DNA from: Aeromicrobium panaciterrae
Lineage (GTDB): Bacteria; Actinomycetota; Actinomycetes; Propionibacteriales; Nocardioidaceae
DNA length: 64,000 nt
Assembly (NCBI RefSeq): GCF_031457275.1
Contig: NZ_JAVDWH010000001.1
Coordinates: 62,001-126,000, forward strand
Direction: 5' to 3'
The notes below the pieces were generated by a model. The model ran no database searches. It saw nothing but the letters and a program-made list of their open reading frames with translations, and had not been told where the DNA came from. This document shows positions 15,694-24,446 of the stretch, piece by piece; the first letter of the stretch is position 1, and every line of letters begins with the position of its first letter. The position numbers and the translations under genes were made by a program.

Positions 15694-16392
15694 TCAGATC
15701 AGGAAGCGGGCAACGATCGCGACAGCGCCGAGCAACGCTGCGACGAAGAGGCCCGCGAAGTCGAGGCGCGTCCAGGTGGCTGGTTCGGCCCAGGTCCGGT
15801 CGTGCGCTGTCGCGAATCCGCGCGCATCCATCGCGATCGCCGATGCCGAGGCACCGCGCATCGCCTGAACCAGCAGCGCGAACGAGATGTTGGCGGCGTA
15901 CCGACCGTTGGCGACCGGATTGCGCTTTGGCCCGAAGCCACGGACCCAGCGCACGCGTTCGAGCTGCTGCCAGGCCAGGCCGAACCCTGTGAACCGCTGC
16001 AGCGCTGCAGCGAACGCGGCGATCATGCGCGCCGGGAAGCGCAGCGTCTGGGCGAGGTAGTCGGCGAGGCGGGACGGGTCCACATACCCAGCCATCACGG
16101 AACCCGGCCAGGCGAGCACAACGATGCGAGTACCTGCGGTGATCGCCTCTTCGATGTCGTGGCCGCCGAGTCGCCAGGTTGAGTAGACGATCGTGACGGC
16201 GGCGATCGCAGTGAAACCGAGGCAGGCCAGCGGATAGCGCCATCCCGGAAGCAGGAGCACGGCAGCGACCACGTATGCGCCGAGGGCTATGAGCGCGACC
16301 GGAAGGCTGCGGATCCAGAACGAGCCCAACAGGGAGAACAGCCCGACCGAGAGTTGCACCAGCGGGTTGATACGGAGCACCCAAGACCTCAT
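15694..16392 (-). CDS. ykoC: ECF transporter energy-coupling transmembrane component (EcfT/YkoC type)
   Basis: 232 residues, CbiQ/EcfT family. Several hydrophobic segments are present. The coupling-helix motif appears in AMRGASASAIAMDARGF, containing the Ala-Arg-Gly signature that docks on the ATPases. The start overlaps the ATPase stop by four bases. Together with the upstream ATPase and the S component under a TPP riboswitch, it forms an importer for thiamine or its hydroxymethylpyrimidine moiety. Confidence 0.88.
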   Translation of the reverse strand: MRSWVLRINPLVQLSVGLFSLLGSFWIRSLPVALIALGAYVVAAVLLLPGWRYPLACLGFTAIAAVTIVYSTWRLGGHDIEEAITAGTRIVVLAWPGSVMAGYVDPSRLADYLAQTLRFPARMIAAFAAALQRFTGFGLAWQQLERVRWVRGFGPKRNPVANGRYAANISFALLVQAMRGASASAIAMDARGFATAHDRTWAEPATWTRLDFAGLFVAALLGAVAIVARFLI

Positions 16393-17780
16393 ACGAGCCG
16401 ACCCTCAGTCATGCGTCGCTCCGCGTCGATCGGCAGGTCGGCGTCGTGAGTCGATACGGCGACCGTCGCGCCTGCCCGACTGGCTGCCGTGACCCATCCG
16501 ACAACGGCAGCCCACGTGCCCGGATCCTGCCCGACCGTCGGCTCGTCGAGCAGCATCACGCCCGGACGATGCGCAAGTGCAGCAGCGAGTGCCAGACGAC
16601 GTTGCTCGCCGCCGGAAAGCCGGTACGGGTTGGCGCCGCCGAGGTGACCGAGGCCGAACACCTCCAGAACGGCGTCGACATCAATCGCACGGCCGACTTT
16701 GAGGCTCGTCTTCGCGACTTCGTCCGAGACGGTGGAGGCAAGGAATCCGTGCTCCGGGTTCTGCGGCATCCACCCGACGGCCTCCGCAAGGCGCGGCGAG
16801 CGCCAGCGGCGAAGGTCAGGCGACACCGTCCCGGAGGCGGGCTTGAGCAGTCCGCCAAGTACCGCGATCGCGGTGGACTTGCCGGCCCCGCTCGGCCCGG
16901 TGAACGCGGTGACCGCGCCCGGATCGAGCGTCGTGGTGAAGTCGCGGAGCGCCTTCGTACGCTGAGTGCCGCGCAGCGTACGAGTGACGAGCTCGACTGA
17001 GACGTCCCGTGCCGAGATGCTCAACGGCTCAGCTGCCGGAGTGACCAGTGCAGCCGGTACATCGAGCAGCGTTGGCTTGGGCATGTTCGGCATCCACACG
17101 CCGTCCGGACGGGGACCGGCGAGGAAGGCCTCCACGGATCCGTCGCTGACGACAACGCCACCGGCGCCCAGGACGATCACGCGGTCGACGTGCTCGAGCC
17201 ACGGCTCGATGCGGTGCTCGACAACGACCAGCGTGCGGTCGCCGGCCGCGCCGACGATTGCATCGCGAACCGAGGCAGCGGTCGGAGCGTCAAGCATCGA
17301 CGTCGGCTCATCGAGCAGAAGCAGATCCGGCTGCATCGCGAGCACACCGGCGAGGGCGAGACGCTGCTGCTCACCACCTGACAGCGCCGACGTGAAGTGG
17401 TCACGCCCGTAGGTCAGGTCGACAGCTTCGAGTGACTCATCGACACGAGTCCAGATGGCGTCACGATCGAGTCCGGCATTCTCCGGTCCAAACGCGACGT
17501 CGCGGCCTATACGTTCTGCGACGACGGCATCGGCGGGATTCTGCAGAAGCAGGCCCAGACGCCCGCCTACCTCGGCGGTACCGCTGAGTTCTCCGGCGAT
17601 CGTGCTGCCCAGCGCGCCGGCGAGGGCGTACAGAAGCGTCGACTTGCCGGCACCACTCGGGCCGACCAACAGCACCCGTTCGCCGGGCCCGATCCTGAGA
17701 TCGAGCCCGGCGACGACGGGATTGCGTCGCCCAAGTGGGCGCCACGTGAAGCCAACGAACCTGGCTTCACCGAGTTGCAT
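16389..17780 (-). CDS. ykoD: ECF transporter duplicated ATPase (YkoD type)
   Basis: 463 residues with two ABC ATPase domains in one chain. Both Walker A loops read GPSGAGKST. The signature motifs are LSGGEQQR in the first domain and LSGGEQRR in the second; LLLLDEPTS and VMLLDEPTV are the Walker B segments. The ATG at 17780 was chosen because it follows the stop of the S-component gene by seven bases and the protein begins with the expected first strand; a longer frame extends into that gene. It energises vitamin uptake at the membrane. Confidence 0.9.
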   Translation of the reverse strand: MQLGEARFVGFTWRPLGRRNPVVAGLDLRIGPGERVLLVGPSGAGKSTLLYALAGALGSTIAGELSGTAEVGGRLGLLLQNPADAVVAERIGRDVAFGPENAGLDRDAIWTRVDESLEAVDLTYGRDHFTSALSGGEQQRLALAGVLAMQPDLLLLDEPTSMLDAPTAASVRDAIVGAAGDRTLVVVEHRIEPWLEHVDRVIVLGAGGVVVSDGSVEAFLAGPRPDGVWMPNMPKPTLLDVPAALVTPAAEPLSISARDVSVELVTRTLRGTQRTKALRDFTTTLDPGAVTAFTGPSGAGKSTAIAVLGGLLKPASGTVSPDLRRWRSPRLAEAVGWMPQNPEHGFLASTVSDEVAKTSLKVGRAIDVDAVLEVFGLGHLGGANPYRLSGGEQRRLALAAALAHRPGVMLLDEPTVGQDPGTWAAVVGWVTAASRAGATVAVSTHDADLPIDAERRMTEGRLV

Positions 17781-17787
17781 CAGCCCC

Positions 17788-18414
17788 TCAATCCACCAGC
17801 GCAGCGTCGACCTGTTCGCGCCCGACCGGGAAGGCGTCGAGCACGCCTGCCTTGGCCAGCGCCTGCACGAGGTAGAACCCGCCGAGTCCAGCGACGACGA
17901 TGCCGGAAATTCCGAAGAAGCCCAGGTAGGCGAGCTTGTAGTCCCAGTCCCAGTCAACCCAATAGGCGTTCCACTCGTAGACCGAGGCGAATGTCGCGGC
18001 AGCCAGACCAGTCAGGGCGGCAACGACGACGCCTGAACGCTTGTAGAAGAACAGCAGGAAGGTCAGCTCGGCGCCGAGGCCCTGCCAGAAGCCGGACGCG
18101 AAGACGCTGAAGCCCCACTGCGTGCCGCCGACGATGAATGTCGAAACCGCAGCAGCGAGAAACTCGGTGGCGAATGCCGCGCCGGGCTTGCGAACGATCA
18201 GGCCGCCGACAACGCCGGCCATGAGCCAGACGCCAGCCAGGAGGCCCGAGCTGGGTGGGAACGAGAAGATGGCCAAGCCGCTGAGCGGCTCGTAGAGCTT
18301 GCCCCAGCCCCAGAAGATGACGCCGAAGGCGACTCCCAGGGTGGCAATGGTGACGAGGTCGATCGTGCGATAGCGCACGTCAAGACCCCTCTTGGACGTG
18401 GTTGCAGAACTCAT
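17788..18414 (-). CDS. ykoE: ECF transporter substrate-binding S component (YkoE type)
   Basis: 208 residues with about six hydrophobic helices. It starts with RYRTIDLVTIATLGVAFGVIFWGWG, typical of the YkoE family of thiamine/HMP-binding S components. The ATG at 18414 is placed right after the TPP riboswitch; the open frame upstream of it is the riboswitch itself. It captures the thiamine-related substrate for the YkoCD module downstream. Regulation by TPP is visible directly in the leader. Confidence 0.9.
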   Translation of the reverse strand: MSSATTSKRGLDVRYRTIDLVTIATLGVAFGVIFWGWGKLYEPLSGLAIFSFPPSSGLLAGVWLMAGVVGGLIVRKPGAAFATEFLAAAVSTFIVGGTQWGFSVFASGFWQGLGAELTFLLFFYKRSGVVVAALTGLAAATFASVYEWNAYWVDWDWDYKLAYLGFFGISGIVVAGLGGFYLVQALAKAGVLDAFPVGREQVDAALVD

Positions 18415-18418
18415 CGTG

Positions 18419-18508
18419 ACTCCCTTCGCCGGTACTAACCGGTGCAGGTTCAAGGGTCTGCGGCGGATCCGCACTCTCAGCACCTCTGCGTGGTGCTCCC
18501 CTGTCGTG
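18419..18508 (-). ncRNA. TPP riboswitch (THI element)
   Basis: Read on the minus strand the leader holds the conserved blocks in order: ACAGGGGAGC near 18505, GCTGAGAGTGCGG near 18480, GACCCTTGAACCTG near 18450 and CGGCGAAGGGA near 18425. These are the P1/P2/P3 and J-region consensus blocks of the TPP aptamer. Binding of thiamine pyrophosphate would repress the ykoEDC importer. Confidence 0.95.
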
Positions 18509-18523
18509 TAACCACGAGCCTAC

Positions 18524-18554
18524 CCCCGGCCGGAGCCCCAGGGCCCCGCCGGGG
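18524..18554 (-). terminator. GC-rich hairpin
   Basis: CCCCGGC (18524-18530) and GCCGGGG (18548-18554) form a perfect seven-base stem just past the stop of the small gene at 18561. It has no T tract, so terminator activity is likely but not certain. Confidence 0.45.
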
Positions 18555-18560
18555 CAGTAG

Positions 18561-18869
18561 CTAGATCCGCTTGGTGAGACCTGCCGCGCCGCCATCCTTG
18601 GCGACGGTTACCGAGCAGCTGCCCGTGCGATCTGCGGCCGAGCCAGTGGCGACGACGGTCTTGGAGCCCTCGGCGGCGCCAAGCGAGATCGTCGCGGTGG
18701 CGGCGAAGAACAACGGCGCCTTGCCCGTCGCCAAGGTGGTGTCGTCAACGCTGACAGTGAACGCTTCGCGCCACTTCAGACCACTGACTTTGACCTGTAT
18801 GGATGCGCCTGGCATCGCGAAGCCGGGCGCGGTGACCTTGAGGGACTTTGCGGGTAAACGACTAGCCAT
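18561..18869 (-). CDS. Small Ig-like-fold hypothetical protein
   Basis: 102 residues from an ATG preceded by GGAGGTCAG. The alternating polar/hydrophobic pattern (VTAPGFAMPGASIQVKVSGLKWREAFTVSV in short strands) and the closing SCSVTVAKDG suggest a single bacterial Ig-like domain. There is no signal peptide or membrane segment, so it may be cytosolic or secreted by another route. I do not recognise a named family. Confidence 0.55.
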   Translation of the reverse strand: MASRLPAKSLKVTAPGFAMPGASIQVKVSGLKWREAFTVSVDDTTLATGKAPLFFAATATISLGAAEGSKTVVATGSAADRTGSCSVTVAKDGGAAGLTKRI

Positions 18870-19043
18870 TTCCTGACCTCCATCTAGTCCCTCCGTGAGC
18901 GAGCGTATCGGCGCAGAGCCACCGAGGAGCGAAATCGCGAATTTCACTCGGAAACCAGTCTCAAATCCATCGAAAGGTTCTCTCAAGGGGTGTTTAGGAC
19001 GGTGGTCTCACCAGCTCGACCAACCCCACCAAGGAGAACCGAA

Positions 19044-19316
19044 ATGACCACCATCCAGAACATTCAGACTCCCAGCCTTCACATCAGCTCCGCTGTGATC
19101 CGCAAGGCAGCGGGCACCACTCTGGCTCTCGCCGTCACCGCCGCCGTCGTGTTCGCCGTCGTCAAGTCCGACCCGGCCGAGACCCTCGGCACCGTCATCT
19201 ACTGGCTCGCATCGATGTACTTCCTCGTGCTCTGCACCTCCATCGTCGGAATCGCCGCTCTCGGCGTCGGCGAGAACGCCAAGGAAGCCCGCAAGACCCA
19301 GTACGACATCCACTGA
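19044..19316 (+). CDS. Small membrane protein, two predicted helices
   Basis: 90 residues from an ATG with AAGGAG upstream. Hydrophobic segments at about 22-42 and 52-73; the C-terminus is short and charged (ENAKEARKTQYDIH). Family unknown. It is divergent from the Ig-like gene and lies 56 bases before the BTAD regulator, so it could be its co-transcribed neighbour. Confidence 0.6.
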   Translation: MTTIQNIQTPSLHISSAVIRKAAGTTLALAVTAAVVFAVVKSDPAETLGTVIYWLASMYFLVLCTSIVGIAALGVGENAKEARKTQYDIH

Positions 19317-19372
19317 CTACGGGGTCCTCGCCCACTAGAATTTGACGTGGGCGGGGAAGCTCAGGAGTCGCG

Positions 19373-21472
19373 ATGGCACAGCCCGAACAGCCACCCGTGG
19401 GTGCGTTGCTCAGGCTTGTTGCGTCCGGGGCAGATGTTGACGCCATTCTCGTGGCGTTCTCATCTCTTGGGACCGTGCCGATCGAGCAATTGTCGGCCCG
19501 CCAGTGGGAGACCCTCGCCGAAGCCGTCCGCCGCGAGGACGACACCTACCCGGCAAATCTCGCGTGGCGCGCTGCGTACGGCCTGCGCTACCTCGGGCAC
19601 ACCGAACGGTCCTTCCACTTCCTCACCAAGGCAGATCGAACTGAGCTCGATGACGCCGAACGCGCCCACTTCTGCGCTGCCTGGGCTTCGAGTGCCTGGG
19701 GCTCGGGTGATGAAGAAGCCTGCGAGTCGCTGACCGCGGAAGCGTACGAAGCGGCCGAGGCCAGCGGAGATGACGGTGCCCTCGCGGCGGCTTGGGAGTC
19801 ACGGGCGCTGCTCGCAGCGATGCACGCGGACTCGGCCGAGGATCGTCGCGCACACGAGCGGGCGCTCGAACATGCTCTCGCTGCAGGCGCAGACCTCATG
19901 GCGTCCCGTGTGCACAACAATCTCGGATCACAGCTGTTTGATGAGTCCCGGTACGCGGAGTCGCTCGAGCAATTCGGCCACGCACTGCGTCTCGCCGAGG
20001 CCACCGGACACCTGTCATCGATCGCACTGGTTCGGCACAACTTGGCCGACGTGATGCTGAACCTTGGCCGCCTCGATGAGGCGCTCGTCGAGGTGGAGGC
20101 AGCGCGAGCACTCTGGAACTCGGTCGACTCGCCCATGATCGGCGCGGCTTGGCAGGTCCTCGCCGACATTCAGCGGGCACGCGGCAACACTGCCCAGGCG
20201 ACGATGGCCTACCGCGAGGCCGCGGCGGTCGCTGAGCAGGAGAACGAGACCCAGACCCTCGTGCCAGCTCTGGTCGGAACCGCACTGATCAGCGTCGAGA
20301 CGGATCCAGAAGAAGCGCGGCTGATCGCCAAGCGCCTCCTACAGATCCCGCTGGGCACCGGCCGAGTCCCCGCCCTGACGACCGCAGGTTGGATCGCGCT
20401 GCACGATGGCGATACCGAGTCCGCAATGGCGTTTGCGGCGGAGGCAGTCGAGGAGTCCTCGCGCCGGCAGGCTCGGGCCGCCCTGGCGGAGTCACTCGAG
20501 TTGTCGGTGCTCGCCGGTGGGATCGGTGACAGTGAAGCCCGGCTCCGCGAGGCCGCGTCAATCTGGGAGGAGATCGGCAACCCGATCCGTCTTCAGGTCA
20601 ACGCGATTGTGCACGCCCACCTCTTCGGAACCCCGTTCACCGAACGTTTGGCTCGCGCCACCCTCCGATCGCTCGGCGTGCAGGACGACGCGTACGGCAT
20701 CGCCGGCCCCTTGCACGCGTTGAGAAATGACCAGGACGACGTACCGGTACGCATCCACACGCTCGGAACGTTCGTCGTCTATCGATCCGGCAGAGCGGTT
20801 GCCTCGTCAGAGTGGCCATCCCGCAAGGCTCGCGACATCCTCAAGATCCTCGCGGCACGGGGCGCGAGCGGCATCCGACGTGACGAGATTGCAGACATGC
20901 TGTGGCCCGATGACGATGATCCGGGCAGCAAACTCTCGGTCGCGCTGTCACATCTGAAGCGCGTGCTCGACCCGGACAAGCAGTTCGACCCCAGCTACTT
21001 CATCATCGCCGACCGCGCCAGTATCCGGATCGACGTCATCAACACCTCAATCGACGCGGTCGAGTTCAAGGGTGCAGCCGCCGAGTCGCTCGCAGCGCAT
21101 ACGTCCAAGGATCCTGGCGCAATCGAGATGCTCGAGGCTGCAGCGGCGATGCATACCGGCGACTTCCTCGCCGACGACCTCTATGAGGACTGGGCCTCGG
21201 AGGCTCGCGACGAAGTGGAGGCTCTCGGAAGCGATGTCGTACGCGTTCTCGCCTTCGCCCTCGCCAAGACCAGCGATCCGCAACGGTCCGTCGCGTGGTT
21301 TGCGCGACTCATCTCTTACGACCCGCACGATGAGCCGACGTACGAGGCGCTGATCTGGGTGCTGGCCGAGGCGCGGCGCCATGGCGAGGCCAGACGCTAT
21401 CACCGTATGTACGAGATGCGCATGCGTGAGCTGGACGTGCCAGCCCAGACGTTTGAGGACATGACCGGCTGA
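19373..21472 (+). CDS. BTAD-domain transcriptional regulator with N-terminal TPR array
   Basis: 699 residues. Helical TPR-like repeats fill about 100-430. They are followed by a winged-helix domain at 459-555 (RIHTLGTFVVYRSG then EWPSRKARDILKILAARG, the OmpR/SARP-like DNA-binding fold) and a bacterial transcriptional activation domain at 560-699 (GDFLADDLYEDWASEARDE). Classical SARP/AfsR proteins place the winged helix and BTAD first, so the order is inverted here. No NB-ARC ATPase or Walker motif is seen. CAGGAG precedes the ATG. The target genes are unknown. Confidence 0.8.
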   Translation: MAQPEQPPVGALLRLVASGADVDAILVAFSSLGTVPIEQLSARQWETLAEAVRREDDTYPANLAWRAAYGLRYLGHTERSFHFLTKADRTELDDAERAHFCAAWASSAWGSGDEEACESLTAEAYEAAEASGDDGALAAAWESRALLAAMHADSAEDRRAHERALEHALAAGADLMASRVHNNLGSQLFDESRYAESLEQFGHALRLAEATGHLSSIALVRHNLADVMLNLGRLDEALVEVEAARALWNSVDSPMIGAAWQVLADIQRARGNTAQATMAYREAAAVAEQENETQTLVPALVGTALISVETDPEEARLIAKRLLQIPLGTGRVPALTTAGWIALHDGDTESAMAFAAEAVEESSRRQARAALAESLELSVLAGGIGDSEARLREAASIWEEIGNPIRLQVNAIVHAHLFGTPFTERLARATLRSLGVQDDAYGIAGPLHALRNDQDDVPVRIHTLGTFVVYRSGRAVASSEWPSRKARDILKILAARGASGIRRDEIADMLWPDDDDPGSKLSVALSHLKRVLDPDKQFDPSYFIIADRASIRIDVINTSIDAVEFKGAAAESLAAHTSKDPGAIEMLEAAAAMHTGDFLADDLYEDWASEARDEVEALGSDVVRVLAFALAKTSDPQRSVAWFARLISYDPHDEPTYEALIWVLAEARRHGEARRYHRMYEMRMRELDVPAQTFEDMTG

Positions 21473-21497
21473 CACCCTCCGCGTTAACGTGGCCAGC

Positions 21498-22166
21498 ATG
21501 AGCACCGCCGAGGACTTCCTCCTGATCGCAACTGATCCGGTGAGCGGAAAGCCCCTGATCTCGTCGCCGCAGGCCGACCCAGTGTTCGGTGGCGCCTTCC
21601 TGTTGGACCTCGTGACGGCCGGCCGACTCACACTGGAGGGCGAGGGACGCAAAGCCCGCGTCATCATTGCCAATCGCGCGCCCGTCGACGATCCCCTCAC
21701 CGAGCTGGCATTCGACCGCATCCGCAATCGAGGCATGCAGAAACCGCAACATGTCGTCACTCGACTCGGCAAGAACGGACGCAAGGATCTCTACGAATCA
21801 CTCGCTACCAAGGGACTCGTACGTTCCCGCCAGGTCAAAGCGCTCGGCATCTTCCCGCTGACTCGCCACGACATCATCGACACCGCCCGCCGAGATGACC
21901 TCCTGACTCGCATCCGCAGCGCGCTCCTTCACGACCAGCCGACCGACGCCCAGACCGGGCCATTGATCGGACTGCTGTCGGCTGCCGACATGGTCAGGAT
22001 CGTCGTCGACAAGCCAGACCGCAAAGCTGCCAAGGCCAAAGCCAAGGTTCTGGCTGAGGGCGACTGGGCCAGCGAGGGCGTGCGCAAGGCGATCCAGGCT
22101 GCACAAGCCGCCATCACTGCTGGCGTAGTCGCTGCGACATCAGCGGCCGCGTCCGGCAGCAGCTAG
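21498..22166 (+). CDS. GPP34 (Golgi phosphoprotein 3-like) family protein
   Basis: 222 residues from the ATG at 21498 (a GTG three codons earlier is possible). The N-terminus AEDFLLIATDPVSGKPL and GGAFLLDLVTAGRLTLEG are diagnostic of GPP34 proteins, and the ALGIFPLTRH segment matches the GOLPH3 core. In eukaryotes GOLPH3 binds phosphatidylinositol-4-phosphate; in actinobacteria GPP34 proteins are common but their role is unclear. Placement after the BTAD regulator may be coincidental. Confidence 0.8.
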   Translation: MSTAEDFLLIATDPVSGKPLISSPQADPVFGGAFLLDLVTAGRLTLEGEGRKARVIIANRAPVDDPLTELAFDRIRNRGMQKPQHVVTRLGKNGRKDLYESLATKGLVRSRQVKALGIFPLTRHDIIDTARRDDLLTRIRSALLHDQPTDAQTGPLIGLLSAADMVRIVVDKPDRKAAKAKAKVLAEGDWASEGVRKAIQAAQAAITAGVVAATSAAASGSS

Positions 22167-22192
22167 TAGATGGCGTGGGCCAGAATGGGCCC

Positions 22193-22738
22193 ATGTCAGT
22201 TCGCACACCTGATCCCAACCCGGGTTGGCTCCCGGAGTTCGCGCTCGATGAGACTCGGGCAAGGGTGCCGATCTTGTACGTCGAAGCCGTTCCCGTACGC
22301 GTCGACGCCCTCGGTCAGGTCGAGAGCATCGGCATCCTGCTCCGCGGCTCGTCCACCACGGGTGTCATGACTCGCACGCTTGTGTCGGGTCGCGTCATGC
22401 ATGGCGAGTCCGTACGAGAGGCCTTGATCCGCAATCTGCTCAAGGACCTCGGTCCAACGGCGTTTCCCCAGCTTCCGGCGAGCACCGTCCCGTTCTCCGT
22501 GGCTGAGTACTTCCCGCTGCCCGGAGTCACACCTCTCTATGACGAGCGTCAGCACGCAGTCGCGCTCGCATACATCGTTCCGGTCACCGGCGAGTGCAAC
22601 CCCCGACAGGACGCACTCGAGTTGACCTGGCTGACGCCTGAGGAGGCCGCCAGCTCGGAGCTTCTCGACGAGATGGAGGGTGGCCGAGGATCGCTGCTCA
22701 AGGAAGCTCTGGCGTCAGTGGGTGCGCTGCCGCGATGA
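22193..22738 (+). CDS. DUF4916/Nudix-like hydrolase
   Basis: 181 residues from the ATG at 22193. The Nudix-box region GRVMHGESVREALIRNLLKDLG keeps the G...E...RE spacing but lacks the usual EExG acidic residues (KD instead), so catalysis may be altered or absent. The protein matches the short actinobacterial DUF4916 type, known for its relation to Nudix folds. It overlaps the next GNAT start by four bases (ATGA). Confidence 0.7.
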   Translation: MSVRTPDPNPGWLPEFALDETRARVPILYVEAVPVRVDALGQVESIGILLRGSSTTGVMTRTLVSGRVMHGESVREALIRNLLKDLGPTAFPQLPASTVPFSVAEYFPLPGVTPLYDERQHAVALAYIVPVTGECNPRQDALELTWLTPEEAASSELLDEMEGGRGSLLKEALASVGALPR

Positions 22739-23187
22739 CCTCCCTGCTCGTCCGACGGGCGTTGCCCGAGGACCTTGAGGAGATCCTTGAGCTGCAGGCC
22801 CAGGACTCGATGCACTACTACGACGAGCCCGCAGAGGTCACCGCCAACCAGCGAGCTGCGTTCGATGAGATCGACGCCGACGTCAACCAGGACCTGCTGG
22901 TCGGTGAGCTGGACGGCGAGATCGTGTGCACCGCCCAGGTCACCTGGATGCGAGTGCTGTCAGCTGACGGCGGCCTCTACTGCCAGGTCGAGGCCGTACG
23001 AACAGCAGAGGACATGCGCGGCCGAGGCATCGGCGCCATGCTGATGGAGTCAATCGAGGGCGAGGCACGCAAACGCGGAGCCGCTCGGATTCAACTGACG
23101 TCCAACAAGGAACGTACGAGGGCGCACGCGTTCTACGAAGGGCTCGGCTACGTGCCCAGCCACGTCGGCATGAAGAAGTACCTCTGA
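22735..23187 (+). CDS. GNAT-family acetyltransferase
   Basis: 150 residues, a complete GNAT fold: LLVRRALPEDLEEILEL at the start, VEAVRTAEDMRGRGIGAMLMESIE (acetyl-CoA loop RGRGIG at about 96-101) and AFYEGLGYVPSHVGMKKYL at the end. This matches small N-acetyltransferases of the ElaA/RimI-like group; the substrate is not predictable. It is translationally coupled to the Nudix-like gene. Confidence 0.85.
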   Translation: MTSLLVRRALPEDLEEILELQAQDSMHYYDEPAEVTANQRAAFDEIDADVNQDLLVGELDGEIVCTAQVTWMRVLSADGGLYCQVEAVRTAEDMRGRGIGAMLMESIEGEARKRGAARIQLTSNKERTRAHAFYEGLGYVPSHVGMKKYL

Positions 23188-23213
23188 CGCCCGCGGCGCC
23201 CAATCGCTGGCTG

Positions 23214-24401
23214 ATGCTGGCGGTCGGGATGATCGCTCAGATTGCCGCCACGGTGTACGTCAACGCGGCGCCGTTCCTCATTCCCTACCTGCACCTTGTC
23301 CAGGGCTTGTCGCTGGTCGAAGCCGGATTCATCGCCTCGGCGCCCCTGGTCGGCACGACTCTCACGCTGATCGCGTGGGGTGCGATCGTCGACCGCATCG
23401 GGGAGCGCACCTCGATGACGATCGGCCTCGCCCTGCTCACAGCCGCGTCTGCAGCCGCCGCGCTCAGCACGTCGTACGTCTGGATCGGCGTGTTCCTCCT
23501 GCTCGGCGGCATGGGTGGCGCCTGCACCAACTCGGCGAGCGGTCGCGTCGTCGTTGGCTGGTTCCCGCCGCACCGACGTGGCACTGCGATGGGCATTCGT
23601 CAGACTTCATCGCCGCTCGGCGTCGGCATTGCGGTCCTGATCGTCCCCAACCTCGTCGACGCGGAGGGACTGCGTACGACGCTGCTGGTCATTGCCGCGT
23701 TGTGCTGCTTCGCCGGGTTGCTGGCGGGAGCAGCGATTGTCGACCCACCGCGGCCAACCCGCTCCGAAGCCGAGGGACTCGGCCACCTCGTCAATCCCTA
23801 TACGCGCGATCTGCGCCTGTGGCGGATCCACGCGGCCTCGATGTTGCTGGTCATCCCGCAGGTCACGGTCTGGACCTTCGCGCTCGTATGGCTGATCGAC
23901 GAGCGAGACTGGTCAATCTTCGAGGCCACTCTGCTCGTCGGAGCGACCCAGCTGCTCGGCGCGGCCAGCCGCATCGCCGCAGGCGCCTGGTCGGATCGCG
24001 TCGGCAACCGACTCGGCCCCATGCGTACGGTCGCCGTCGCAGCCGCGGCGTCGATGCTGGCGCTCGGATTGCTCGAGGGCACGGCACTCGCAGTGACCCT
24101 GATCGTCATCGCCTCAGTCATCACGGTGGCCGACAACGGGCTCGCGTTCACGTCCGTCGCCGAGATCGGCGGCCCCTATTGGTCCGGCCGGGCGATGGGC
24201 ACGCAAAACACCGGCCAGTTCCTCGCGTCCGCCGCCGTACCGCCTGTCATCGGCGCGATCATCACCGGTCACGGGTACGGATGGGCGTTCGGTCTGGTGG
24301 CCCTGTTCCCCCTCATTGCGATCCCGCTGATCCCCGTCCGAGGTGAAGCATCACCGAGGTCACACGACCATGACGCTGCCACCAGAGACGATCACGGGTA
24401 G
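23214..24401 (+). CDS. MFS transporter
   Basis: 395 residues with twelve hydrophobic segments. The loop-2 motif is DRIGERTSMTIG (the G-x3-D-R-x-G pattern), repeated in the second half as GAWSDRVGNRLG. MFS proteins of this shape often begin a few residues earlier; the frame stays open back to a CTG overlapping the GNAT stop codon (23184), so the true start may be non-canonical. The C-terminus is rich in His and Asp (RSHDHDAATRDDHG). The substrate is not inferable. Confidence 0.85.
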   Translation: MLAVGMIAQIAATVYVNAAPFLIPYLHLVQGLSLVEAGFIASAPLVGTTLTLIAWGAIVDRIGERTSMTIGLALLTAASAAAALSTSYVWIGVFLLLGGMGGACTNSASGRVVVGWFPPHRRGTAMGIRQTSSPLGVGIAVLIVPNLVDAEGLRTTLLVIAALCCFAGLLAGAAIVDPPRPTRSEAEGLGHLVNPYTRDLRLWRIHAASMLLVIPQVTVWTFALVWLIDERDWSIFEATLLVGATQLLGAASRIAAGAWSDRVGNRLGPMRTVAVAAAASMLALGLLEGTALAVTLIVIASVITVADNGLAFTSVAEIGGPYWSGRAMGTQNTGQFLASAAVPPVIGAIITGHGYGWAFGLVALFPLIAIPLIPVRGEASPRSHDHDAATRDDHG

Positions 24402-24446
24402 TCTCAGGTCGAACTTAAGAGCAATCCCTGCAGGTAGGAGTGTCTG

